Assembly: GCA_026390995.1 (NCBI GenBank)
Contig: JAPLEX010000050.1
Location: 20,428-57,822 of the forward strand
DNA from: Flavobacterium sp.
Lineage (GTDB): Bacteria > Bacteroidota > Bacteroidia > Flavobacteriales > Flavobacteriaceae
Length of the DNA stretch: 37,395 nt
Direction: 5' to 3'
Under the pieces are notes generated by a model, which was given only the letters and a program-made list of their open reading frames with translations, was not told the DNA's origin and did no database searches. Positions 29,107-37,395 of the stretch are shown here, in pieces (the stretch's first letter is position 1; the number at the start of each line of letters is the position of its first letter). A program made the translations under genes and the position numbers.

Positions 29107-29121
29107 CTACTTAAAGCTATA

Positions 29122-29337
29122 TTAATATCTATAAGTAATTCTTGCTTTTGACAAATCATAAGGACTCATTTCTAGCTTCACTTTATCACCAGGTAATAAC
29201 TTGATGTAATGCATGCGCATTTTGCCAGAGATATGAGCAATTACAATATGTCCGTTTTCTAATTCTACACGGAACATCGCATTGGATAATGCTTCAATGA
29301 TGGATCCGTCTTGTTCTATTGCTGATTGTTTTGCCAT
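29122..29337 (-). CDS. infA: Translation initiation factor IF-1
   Basis: [71 protein letters not shown]. Confidence 0.98.
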   Translation of the reverse strand: MAKQSAIEQDGSIIEALSNAMFRVELENGHIVIAHISGKMRMHYIKLLPGDKVKLEMSPYDLSKARITYRY

Positions 29338-29342
29338 AAAAA

Positions 29343-30689
29343 TTAAGCTACCGCTTTTCTATTTTTACCACTTTTCATCAAACTATCATAATGCTTATTC
29401 AATAAGTAGGAATTGATTTGTTGGATTGTATCAATCGCAACACCAACCATAATTATTAAAGAAGTACCTCCAAAAAACATTGCCCATGATTGTTGCACAT
29501 CAAACACATTAACTACAATAGCTGGGAACACAGCAATTAAAGCTAAAAATAACGAGCCAGGGAAAGTTATTAAAGACATTATTCTATCTAAGAAATCAGA
29601 GGTTTCAACTCCTGGACGAATTCCGGGAATAAAGCCACCGCTTCTTTTTAAATCGTCAGCCATTTTGTTGGTAGGCACGGTGATCGCGGTATAGAAGAAG
29701 GTAAAAATTACGATCAATAAAGCGAAAACTAAGCTATACCAAAATCCAAAAATATCGCTAAATGCACCCGCTATACTTTGCGAGGTCTCTGATTGAGACA
29801 AGCCAGCTAAAGCAGCAGGAATAAACATAATAGCTTGTGCAAAAATGATTGGCATTACTCCCGAAGCATTAAGCTTAAGCGGAATCCATTGTCTATTGCC
29901 ACCCATCATGTCTTGTTCAAAATCACCAGTAGTCGTTCTACGGGCATATTGAACAGGGATCTTACGAACGGCCATTACCAATAAAATACAAGAGATAATT
30001 ACCAATAACCAAATGATGATTTCGATAACTAACAACATCGGACCACCATTGTTATTGGTGACACGAGTTGTAAATTCTTGAATGAATGACTGTGGTAAAC
30101 GAGCCAAGATACCCACCATAATTAACAAAGAAATACCATTTCCAATTCCTTTATCTGTAATTTTTTCTCCCAACCACATGGCAAAAATTGTACCAGTAGT
30201 TAAGATTAAAACAGATGAAAATAAGAATGCAAATGAATCAAATCCTAAAAGAAATGCACTTCCGGGAATCGTTCTGTACAAATTGTAGATGTATCCAGGA
30301 CCTTGTACTAAAGTAATCACGATGGTTAACCATCTGGTGATTTGGTTTATTTTTTTACGTCCACTTTCGCCGTCTTTTTGAAGTTTTTGTAAATAAGGAA
30401 TCGCAATTCCCATTAATTGAACTACAATAGATGCAGAAATATAAGGCATGATTCCCAAAGCAAAAACTGACGCTTTAGAAAATGCACCACCGGTGAACAT
30501 ATCCAAAATTGAACCAATACCATCTTTAGTTTGATTTCCTAAGCTATTTAATTGCGTAGCATCAATACCTGGAAGGGTAACGTGGGCACCAAAACGATAC
30601 ACCAATAGCAATCCTAAAGTGATTAGAATTCTATTTTTTAGTTCCTCTATCTTCCAAACGTTTGCTAATGATTCAAAAAAGTTCTTCAT
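29343..30689 (-). CDS. secY: Preprotein translocase subunit SecY
   Basis: [69 protein letters not shown]. Confidence 0.97.
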   Translation of the reverse strand: MKNFFESLANVWKIEELKNRILITLGLLLVYRFGAHVTLPGIDATQLNSLGNQTKDGIGSILDMFTGGAFSKASVFALGIMPYISASIVVQLMGIAIPYLQKLQKDGESGRKKINQITRWLTIVITLVQGPGYIYNLYRTIPGSAFLLGFDSFAFLFSSVLILTTGTIFAMWLGEKITDKGIGNGISLLIMVGILARLPQSFIQEFTTRVTNNNGGPMLLVIEIIIWLLVIISCILLVMAVRKIPVQYARRTTTGDFEQDMMGGNRQWIPLKLNASGVMPIIFAQAIMFIPAALAGLSQSETSQSIAGAFSDIFGFWYSLVFALLIVIFTFFYTAITVPTNKMADDLKRSGGFIPGIRPGVETSDFLDRIMSLITFPGSLFLALIAVFPAIVVNVFDVQQSWAMFFGGTSLIIMVGVAIDTIQQINSYLLNKHYDSLMKSGKNRKAVA

Positions 30690-30701
30690 CGTGCTATAAA
30701 A

Positions 30702-31154
30702 TTATAGGGTTACCGCTTCGCCACCAGCCGCTTCGATAGCCGCTTTGGCAGTAGCCGTAAACTTGTGAGCAGATACTTTTAATTTTGCTTTCAATTCACC
30801 TCTACCTAAAATCTTTACGATTTCATTTTTGGTAGCCAAACGGTTCATTACATATACTGACATATCTACAGTATCGGTAACAATTCCGTTGTCAACTAGT
30901 AATTGAAGCGTATCTAAGTTCACTCCTTCGTATTCTTTACGATTGATGTTGGTGAAACCAAACTTAGGCACACGACGTTGCAAAGGCATTTGACCTCCTT
31001 CAAAACCAATCTTTTTAGAATAACCAGAACGAGACTTAGCTCCTTTGTGACCTCTTGCAGCAGTGCCACCTTTTCCAGAACCTTCTCCTCTACCCAATCG
31101 TTTGTTTTGATTGTGTGTAGAACCTTCAGCAGGTTGTAAGTTACTTAAATTCAT
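30702..31154 (-). CDS. rplO: Ribosomal protein L15
   Basis: MNLSNLQPAEGSTHNQNKRLGRGEGSGKGGTAARGHKGAKSRSGYSKKIGFEGGQMPLQRRVPKFGF. Confidence 0.97.
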   Translation of the reverse strand: MNLSNLQPAEGSTHNQNKRLGRGEGSGKGGTAARGHKGAKSRSGYSKKIGFEGGQMPLQRRVPKFGFTNINRKEYEGVNLDTLQLLVDNGIVTDTVDMSVYVMNRLATKNEIVKILGRGELKAKLKVSAHKFTATAKAAIEAAGGEAVTL

Positions 31155-31165
31155 ACCTGTTATTG

Positions 31166-31348
31166 TTAGTTAACTTCCTCTACGGAAACTAAGTGTTTAA
31201 CTTTATTTATCATACCAAGGATAGCAGGATTTGATTCGTGCTCTACAACTTGACCCATTTTACGTAGACCCAAAGCTTCTAATCCTCTTTTTTGTGTAAG
31301 TGGACAGTTGATTTTGCTTCTAACTTGTTTTACTCTTAATTTAGTCAT
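31166..31348 (-). CDS. rpmD: Ribosomal protein L30
   Basis: [60 protein letters not shown]. Confidence 0.96.
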   Translation of the reverse strand: MTKLRVKQVRSKINCPLTQKRGLEALGLRKMGQVVEHESNPAILGMINKVKHLVSVEEVN

Positions 31349-31359
31349 AATTCCTTGTA

Positions 31360-31881
31360 TTAACCTTTAAAAACTTTTTCTAAAGAAATTCCTCTTTGTT
31401 TTGCAACAGTGTACGCACTTCTCATTTGCAATAAAGCATCAAACGTTGCTTTAACCACGTTGTGTGGATTAGAAGAACCTTGTGATTTAGACAATACATC
31501 GTGAATACCTACTGATTCTAATACGGAACGAACCGCACCACCAGCAATAACTCCAGTACCATGAGAGGCCGGAATTAAGAATACACGTGCACCACCAAAT
31601 TTACCTTTTTGTTCGTGAGGAACAGACTGGCCGTTCAACGGGATACGCACTAGATTTTTCTTAGCATCTTCTACCGCTTTGGCAATCGCTTCAGAAACGT
31701 CTTTAGACTTACCTAAACCGTGTCCTACCACGCCGTTCTCGTCTCCTACCACTACAATAGCAGAAAAACCGAAAGCTCTACCCCCTTTTGTAACTTTAGT
31801 AACACGATTTACACTCACCAAACGATCTTTTAATTCAAGACCACTCGGTTTTACTAATTCTACGCTTTTGTATTTAGACAT
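31360..31881 (-). CDS. rpsE: Ribosomal protein S5
   Basis: [49 protein letters not shown]. Confidence 0.97.
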   Translation of the reverse strand: MSKYKSVELVKPSGLELKDRLVSVNRVTKVTKGGRAFGFSAIVVVGDENGVVGHGLGKSKDVSEAIAKAVEDAKKNLVRIPLNGQSVPHEQKGKFGGARVFLIPASHGTGVIAGGAVRSVLESVGIHDVLSKSQGSSNPHNVVKATFDALLQMRSAYTVAKQRGISLEKVFKG

Positions 31882-31887
31882 AATATA

Positions 31888-32238
31888 TTAGAATTTAAGA
31901 CCAGCGGTTCTTGCACCGTCTGCTAATGATTTAATACGACCGTGATATAAATAACCTCCTCTATCAAAAGTTACATTATCTATACCGGCTTTTAACGCTT
32001 TTTCTGCAACGAGTTTTCCAACTGCGTTAGCCACTTCTACGTTTGTACCTTTTCCTATTTCTTTTTCTCTTGAAGATGCAGCTAATAAAGTTACTCCGTT
32101 CACATCGTCAATGAGTTGTGCGTAGATTTCTTTATTACTTCTGAATACTGAAAGTCTTGGTTTTGCAGCAGTACCGCTAACAATCTTTCTAATTCTGAAT
32201 TTAATTCTCTGTCTTCTTTCAGATTTTGTTAATGACAT
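31888..32238 (-). CDS. rplR: Ribosomal protein L18
   Basis: [49 protein letters not shown]. Confidence 0.97.
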   Translation of the reverse strand: MSLTKSERRQRIKFRIRKIVSGTAAKPRLSVFRSNKEIYAQLIDDVNGVTLLAASSREKEIGKGTNVEVANAVGKLVAEKALKAGIDNVTFDRGGYLYHGRIKSLADGARTAGLKF

Positions 32239-32249
32239 ACTCTTATTTT

Positions 32250-32792
32250 TTAAGCTGATTTACCTGCTTTTCTTCTTAATACTTCACCTACGAATTTAAC
32301 TCCTTTACCTTTGTAAGGCTCTGGTTTACGGAAACCGCGAATTTTAGCTGCAACTTGACCCACTAATTGTTTGTCAAATGAAGTTAATTTCACAACCGGG
32401 TTTTTTCCTTTTTCTGAAATCGTTTCCAATTTTACTTCTGGAGCAATTTCTAAAATAATATTGTGAGAAAAACCTAAAGCTAAATCTAATTTTTGACCTT
32501 GGTTTGAAGCTCTGTAACCTACTCCAACCAATTCTAATTCTTTCGTAAAACCTTCAGATACACCAATAATCATATTGTTGATTAAAGATCTGTATAATCC
32601 GTGTTTTGCTCTATGATCTTTATGATCAGATGATCTTTCTACTAGTACTTGACCATCTTCAACTTTTACAGTTACATCGGAATATTCTTGTGTAAGTTGA
32701 CCTAATTTTCCTTTTACCGTAATCACAGCATCTGCAACTTCAACAGTTACTCCAGCAGGAATTACAACGGGATTTTTACCTATTCTTGACAT
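32250..32792 (-). CDS. rplF: Ribosomal protein L6
   Basis: [33 protein letters not shown]...[19 protein letters not shown]. Confidence 0.97.
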   Translation of the reverse strand: MSRIGKNPVVIPAGVTVEVADAVITVKGKLGQLTQEYSDVTVKVEDGQVLVERSSDHKDHRAKHGLYRSLINNMIIGVSEGFTKELELVGVGYRASNQGQKLDLALGFSHNIILEIAPEVKLETISEKGKNPVVKLTSFDKQLVGQVAAKIRGFRKPEPYKGKGVKFVGEVLRRKAGKSA

Positions 32793-32809
32793 CTCTTAGA
32801 ATTTAAAAA

Positions 32810-33208
32810 TTAGTATACGTAACAAATTACTTCGCCACCTACATTTAATTGTTTTGCTTGTTTTCCGGTCATCAAACCTTTTGAAGTAGAAACAATTGCA
32901 ATTCCTAATCCGTTCAAGATTCTTGGAATGTTTGAAGCACCAGCGTACTTACGTAAACCTGGTTTACTAATTCTTTGGATATCTTTAATAACAGGCTCTT
33001 TCGTATCTTTATCATACTTCAAAGCAATTTTGATAGACCCTTGAACTGTAGTGTCTTCAAATTTGTAGCTTAAGATATACCCTTGATCAAATAAGATCTT
33101 TGTGATTTCTTTTTTTAGATTAGAAGCTGGAATCTCAACTACTTTATGCTTTGCAGCAACAGCGTTTCGAACTCTAGTCAAATAATCCGCAATAGGATCT
33201 GTATACAT
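32810..33208 (-). CDS. rpsH: Ribosomal protein S8
   Basis: [39 protein letters not shown]...[10 protein letters not shown]-type C-terminus. Confidence 0.97.
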   Translation of the reverse strand: MYTDPIADYLTRVRNAVAAKHKVVEIPASNLKKEITKILFDQGYILSYKFEDTTVQGSIKIALKYDKDTKEPVIKDIQRISKPGLRKYAGASNIPRILNGLGIAIVSTSKGLMTGKQAKQLNVGGEVICYVY

Positions 33209-33282
33209 AGTTATTGTTTTGCGGTCTTGGTTTTCAATTGTGTTTCAAATCGAACCTTAAACCAATTAATACATGTTTGTGT

Positions 33283-33552
33283 TTACCAGCTGGCTTTCTT
33301 TACGCCTGGGATCAATCCATTGTTTGCCATTTCACGGAATGTAACACGTGAAATACCAAATTGACGCATATACCCTCTTGGTCTTCCTGTTAATTTACAA
33401 CGATTGTGCAAACGAACAGGTGAAGCGTTTTTCGGTAATTTTTGTAAGCCTTCGTAATCGCCAGCTTCTAATAAAGCTTTTCTTTTCTCAGCATACTTCG
33501 CTACCGTTTTCTCTCTTTTCACCTCACGGGCTTTCATTGATTCTTTAGCCAT
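33283..33552 (-). CDS. rpsN: Ribosomal protein S14
   Basis: [90 protein letters not shown]-less long form. Confidence 0.97.
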   Translation of the reverse strand: MAKESMKAREVKREKTVAKYAEKRKALLEAGDYEGLQKLPKNASPVRLHNRCKLTGRPRGYMRQFGISRVTFREMANNGLIPGVKKASW

Positions 33553-33555
33553 ATC

Positions 33556-34107
33556 TTAATTCTTTTTAAAAGGTAAACCTAATTCAGCTAATAATGATTT
33601 AGCTTCCTTGTCTGTTTTTGCATTGGTTACGAATGTGATATCCATACCCGAGATTTTATTTACTTTGTCAATATCAATTTCTGGGAAAATGATTTGCTCT
33701 AAAACCCCTAAGTTATAGTTTCCTCTACCGTCAAAACCTGTGGCTTTAATTCCACCAAAATCACGCACACGTGGCAATGCAGAAGTGATCAAACGATCTA
33801 AAAATTCATACATTCTTTCTCCACGCAAGGTAACTTTAGCTCCAATAGGCATTCCTTTTCTCAATTTGAAAGAAGCAACGTCTTTTTTAGATATAGTAGC
33901 TATCGCTCTTTGACCGGTAATTTTTGTCATTTCGTCTACAGCATAATCAATTAGTTTCTTGTCAGAAACTGCTGCACCAACTCCACGGCTTACAACGATT
34001 TTTTCCAATTTTGGAACTTGCATTACGTTTTTGTAACCGAATTCTTCTTTAAGAGCAGAGATCACTCTGTTCTTGTATTCCTCTTTTAGTCTAGGTATAT
34101 AAGCCAT
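33556..34107 (-). CDS. rplE: Ribosomal protein L5
   Basis: [54 protein letters not shown]. Confidence 0.97.
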   Translation of the reverse strand: MAYIPRLKEEYKNRVISALKEEFGYKNVMQVPKLEKIVVSRGVGAAVSDKKLIDYAVDEMTKITGQRAIATISKKDVASFKLRKGMPIGAKVTLRGERMYEFLDRLITSALPRVRDFGGIKATGFDGRGNYNLGVLEQIIFPEIDIDKVNKISGMDITFVTNAKTDKEAKSLLAELGLPFKKN

Positions 34108-34109
34108 TA

Positions 34110-34424
34110 CTATAGTACTTGATTAGATTTTTTTGAAAATCTTACTTTCTTATCTCCTTCTACTTTAATTCCAACACGCGTAGGTTGTTTTGATTTTGGA
34201 TCAATTAACGCAATGTTCGAAATATGCAAAGGAGCTTCTTTCTTAACGATACCTCCTTGAGGGTTTTTGGCACTAGGTTTTGTGTGTTTAGAAACCATAT
34301 TTACCCCTTCAACTACCGCTTTATTTTTTTCACGATACACACGTAAAACTTTACCTTCAGATCCTTTGTGATCTCCAGCAATTACTTTTACCGTATCTCC
34401 TGATTTTATCTTTAGCTTTATCAT
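34110..34424 (-). CDS. rplX: Ribosomal protein L24
   Basis: [68 protein letters not shown]. Confidence 0.97.
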   Translation of the reverse strand: MIKLKIKSGDTVKVIAGDHKGSEGKVLRVYREKNKAVVEGVNMVSKHTKPSAKNPQGGIVKKEAPLHISNIALIDPKSKQPTRVGIKVEGDKKVRFSKKSNQVL

Positions 34425-34436
34425 CCGTATAAATAA

Positions 34437-34763
34437 TTAAAGCACTTCTGGTGCTAATGATACAATTTTCATGAATTGTTTTTCACGAAGTTCTCTCGCG
34501 TTTAACAACACACATGCGTTGTCGTCAAAACGGATATAAGATCCATCAGCTCTTCTCACTTCTTTTTTGGTTCGTACAACCACTGCAGTTGATACTGCTC
34601 CTTTTTTAACGTTTCCGTTTGGAGTGGCATCTTTAATAGATACTACAATCTTGTCGCCAACAGAGGCATACCTTCTCTTGGTACCTCCTAAAACACGGAT
34701 AGTTAAAACTTCTTTAGCTCCTGTGTTATCTGCTACTTTTAGTCTTGATTCTTGTTGTACCAT
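34437..34763 (-). CDS. rplN: Ribosomal protein L14 (shorter than typical at N-terminus of ORF; start [17 protein letters not shown])
   Basis: [55 protein letters not shown]. Confidence 0.96.
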   Translation of the reverse strand: MVQQESRLKVADNTGAKEVLTIRVLGGTKRRYASVGDKIVVSIKDATPNGNVKKGAVSTAVVVRTKKEVRRADGSYIRFDDNACVLLNARELREKQFMKIVSLAPEVL

Positions 34764-34765
34764 AA

Positions 34766-35023
34766 TTATTTAGCTCTTTCAATGATTTCAACTAATCTCC
34801 AACATTTGGTTTTACTTAACGGACGCGTTTCGCTAATCTTTACAGTATCGCCAATGTTACAGTCGTTTTTCTCGTCGTGTGCAACGTATTTCTTTGTTTT
34901 TAACACGAACTTACCATACAAGGGGTGTTTTACTTTTCTAACTTCGGCAACAACAATAGATTTCTCCATTTTGTTTGAAGTAACAACCCCAATTCTTTCT
35001 TTTCTTAAATTTCTTTTTTCCAT
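34766..35023 (-). CDS. rpsQ: Ribosomal protein S17
   Basis: [51 protein letters not shown]. Confidence 0.97.
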   Translation of the reverse strand: MEKRNLRKERIGVVTSNKMEKSIVVAEVRKVKHPLYGKFVLKTKKYVAHDEKNDCNIGDTVKISETRPLSKTKCWRLVEIIERAK

Positions 35024-35040
35024 CTTTCCGTAGAATACAA

Positions 35041-35232
35041 TTATTGTTGCTCTCTATTGGTTAACTCGGTAGCCAAACGCGCAACTGTTTTTCTAACCGC
35101 TCTAATTTGTAGCGGATTAGCAATTGGAGAAATAGCATGAGCCATTTTTAGGTCGGCATAGGTTTTCTTAGTTTGACTAAGTTTCTCTTGCAACTCAGCT
35201 GCAGAAAGATTTTTTATTTCTGATTGTTTCAT
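35041..35232 (-). CDS. rpmC: Ribosomal protein L29
   Basis: [63 protein letters not shown]. Confidence 0.96.
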   Translation of the reverse strand: MKQSEIKNLSAAELQEKLSQTKKTYADLKMAHAISPIANPLQIRAVRKTVARLATELTNREQQ

Positions 35233-35302
35233 CTGTTTTTACTATTTTTTTTAAAGGTCAGATGTAATGAAGCATAAAAGCGACATTTCATAATAATTTA
35301 AA

Positions 35303-35728
35303 TTATGCTTCGAAATCTCTAGCAACGATGAATTTAGTTTTCACTGGAAGCTTTTGTGCTGCAAGACGCAAGGCCTCTTTTGCAATTGACAAAGGAACTC
35401 CTCCAACTTCAAACATAATTCTTCCTGGTTTTACAACTGCAGCCCAATATTCTACTGCACCTTTACCTTTACCCATACGTACTTCAAGTGGTTTCTTGGT
35501 GATTGGTTTGTCTGGGAAAATTTTAATCCATAATTGACCTTCTCTTTTCATGTAACGAGTAGCTGCAATACGAGCTGCCTCAATTTGACGAGAAGTTAGG
35601 AACATACCATCTTCATGTACAGATTTAATTCCAAACATTCCATTAGAAAGTTCATGCCCTCTTTGTGCATTTCCTTTCATTCTACCTTTTTTTACCTTAC
35701 GGTATTTTGTTCTTTTAGGCTGTAACAT
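35303..35728 (-). CDS. rplP: Ribosomal protein L16
   Basis: [80 protein letters not shown]. Confidence 0.97.
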   Translation of the reverse strand: MLQPKRTKYRKVKKGRMKGNAQRGHELSNGMFGIKSVHEDGMFLTSRQIEAARIAATRYMKREGQLWIKIFPDKPITKKPLEVRMGKGKGAVEYWAAVVKPGRIMFEVGGVPLSIAKEALRLAAQKLPVKTKFIVARDFEA

Positions 35729-35747
35729 TTTTCTTTAATTTAAAAAT

Positions 35748-36500
35748 TTACTTTCTTTTACGAGCATCCGGTTTACCACCTTTGTTGAAGTTTGATTTAC
35801 CACGTGGTGCATCTCCACCTTTTCCGCCAGCAGCTTGTTTTTTGTCCATGCCTACTAATGGAGAAAGATCTCTCTTTCCGTAAACTTCACCTTTCATGAT
35901 CCACACTTTGATTCCCATTCTACCATAAGTAGTGTGGGCTTCAGCCAATGCGTAATCGATGTCAGCTCTAAAAGTTGATAGAGGAATTCTACCTTCTTTG
36001 AACCCTTCAGAACGCGCCATTTCAGCACCATTCAAACGACCAGAAATTAAGACTTTGATCCCTTCAGCGTTCATACGCATAGAGGCAGCAATAGCCATTT
36101 TAATCGCTCTTCTGTAAGAAATACGGCTTTCGATTTGACGTGCGATGCTTGTTGCAACTAAGAAAGCATCTAATTCAGGTCTTTTAATTTCAAAGATGTT
36201 GATTTGAACCTCTTTGTCAGTAACTTTCTTAAGTTCTTCTTTCAACTTGTCTACCTCTTGACCGCCTTTCCCGATAATGATACCCGGACGAGCAGTAGTG
36301 ATAGTAACGGTTACAAGTTTTAAAGTTCTCTCGATGATTACTTTTGATACACTAGCTTTTGATAAACGAGCATGAATGTACTTTCTGATTTTATAGTCTT
36401 CGGCGATTTTATCCCCGTAGTCATTTCCACCATACCAGTTTGAATCCCATCCTCTGATGATCCCAAGTCTGTTTCCTATTGGATTTGTCTTTTGTCCCAT
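35748..36500 (-). CDS. rpsC: Ribosomal protein S3
   Basis: [46 protein letters not shown]. Confidence 0.97.
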   Translation of the reverse strand: MGQKTNPIGNRLGIIRGWDSNWYGGNDYGDKIAEDYKIRKYIHARLSKASVSKVIIERTLKLVTVTITTARPGIIIGKGGQEVDKLKEELKKVTDKEVQINIFEIKRPELDAFLVATSIARQIESRISYRRAIKMAIAASMRMNAEGIKVLISGRLNGAEMARSEGFKEGRIPLSTFRADIDYALAEAHTTYGRMGIKVWIMKGEVYGKRDLSPLVGMDKKQAAGGKGGDAPRGKSNFNKGGKPDARKRK

Positions 36501-36505
36501 CTTAA

Positions 36506-36916
36506 TTAATTTGCTTGTGTGTTATCGGTTGATCCTAACACGATTGTAACGTGGTTAGAACGTTTTCTAATTCTGTGTGCTCTTCCTTGTGGAGCTGGAC
36601 GAAGTCTTTTCAACATCATTCCACCATCTACAGTGATTGTTTTTATAAATAATCCTGCTTCTGAAACATTGCCTTCAGCATTTTTCTGCTCCCAATTGTT
36701 GATTGCAGATAATACTAATTTCTCTAATTTTCTTGAAGCTTCTTTTGAGCTAAATCTTAAAATATTTAAAGCTCTTTCCACTTTCTGACCTCTTACCAAG
36801 TCTGCTACTAAGCGCATTTTTCTAGGTGAAGTAGGGCAGTTATTTAATTTTGCAAAAGCTATAGACTTGTTAGCCTCTTTTCTTGCGTCTGCTGTTTCTC
36901 TTTTACGAACTCCCAT
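36506..36916 (-). CDS. rplV: Ribosomal protein L22
   Basis: [57 protein letters not shown]. Confidence 0.96.
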   Translation of the reverse strand: MGVRKRETADARKEANKSIAFAKLNNCPTSPRKMRLVADLVRGQKVERALNILRFSSKEASRKLEKLVLSAINNWEQKNAEGNVSEAGLFIKTITVDGGMMLKRLRPAPQGRAHRIRKRSNHVTIVLGSTDNTQAN

Positions 36917-36922
36917 TGCTTC

Positions 36923-37201
36923 TTATTTTTTACCTTTATTTTTTGCTCCAGCATGACCTCTAAAAGATCTAGTTGGTGAAAACTCTCCTAATTTGTGTCC
37001 TACCATGTTTTCTGTTACGTAAACTGGTACAAATTGACGACCGTTATGAACTGCGATAGTTTGTCCAACAAAGTCTGGGGTAATCATAGAAGCTCTAGAC
37101 CAAGTCTTTACTACTCCTTTGTTTCCTTTTTCGATGTTTTCTTGAACTTTCTTGTCTAACTTATAATGAACGAAAGGTCCTTTTTTTAATGAACGTGCCA
37201 T
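36923..37201 (-). CDS. rpsS: Ribosomal protein S19
   Basis: [92 protein letters not shown]. Confidence 0.98.
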   Translation of the reverse strand: MARSLKKGPFVHYKLDKKVQENIEKGNKGVVKTWSRASMITPDFVGQTIAVHNGRQFVPVYVTENMVGHKLGEFSPTRSFRGHAGAKNKGKK

Positions 37202-37207
37202 ATCTTA

Positions 37208-37395
37208 TTATTTCTTTCTACGTTCTACAATATACTTGTTACTCGGGTTTTTCTTAGAACGTGTTCTATAACCTTTAGCAGGTATTCCGTTTCTAGATCG
37301 TGGATGTCCACCTGAAGAGCGACCTTCACCACCACCCATTGGGTGATCGACAGGGTTCATTGCTACTGGTCTTGTTCTTGGTCTTCTACCTAACC
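37208..37395 (-). CDS. rplB: Ribosomal protein L2, C-terminal part (gene continues past the right edge)
   Basis: Minus-strand reading includes [48 protein letters not shown]-stop. Confidence 0.95.
   Translation of the reverse strand, partial: LGRRPRTRPVAMNPVDHPMGGGEGRSSGGHPRSRNGIPAKGYRTRSKKNPSNKYIVERRKK

Noticed and set aside
33283-33552. S14 variant lacking zinc-finger cysteines as an anomaly
   Set aside because: The 89-aa C-minus S14 form is ordinary in many bacteria.

Overview
The window is a chromosomal segment from a Bacteroidota bacterium, probably a flavobacterium judging by protein sequences, TAnnTTTG-type promoter elements and gene order. Almost everything is on the minus strand. 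(A) ~1-15.9 kb: a Wza/Wzc-dependent surface polysaccharide locus: export protein, tyrosine kinase, TviC/WbpP-like epimerase, two UDP-sugar dehydrogenases, RmlB, Wzx-type flippase, MBOAT O-acyltransferase with an SGNH-like partner, pyruvyltransferase, acyltransferase and two glycosyltransferases. (B) ~16-25.7 kb: housekeeping genes: recR (broken here), a Na+/solute symporter, a CoA-binding protein, marC, two pentein-family hydrolases separated by a four-helix-bundle (S23/IVS-type) gene, gltA, eno and carA. (C) 25.8-37.4 kb: the S10-spc-alpha ribosomal protein superoperon from rplB (cut by the right edge) to rplQ. I did not find a wholly new multi-gene system. The strongest anomalies are an exact 57-bp in-frame tandem duplication in rpoA (19 aa repeated), an exact 27-bp in-frame tandem duplication in the MBOAT gene, and a recR gene whose 3' part carries an out-of-frame deletion. 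Other points of interest are 7-bp-period repeat arrays, including an inverted pair flanking the four-helix-bundle gene, and several hairpins in ribosomal-operon spacers. All family names come from reading the translations; no database search was run.
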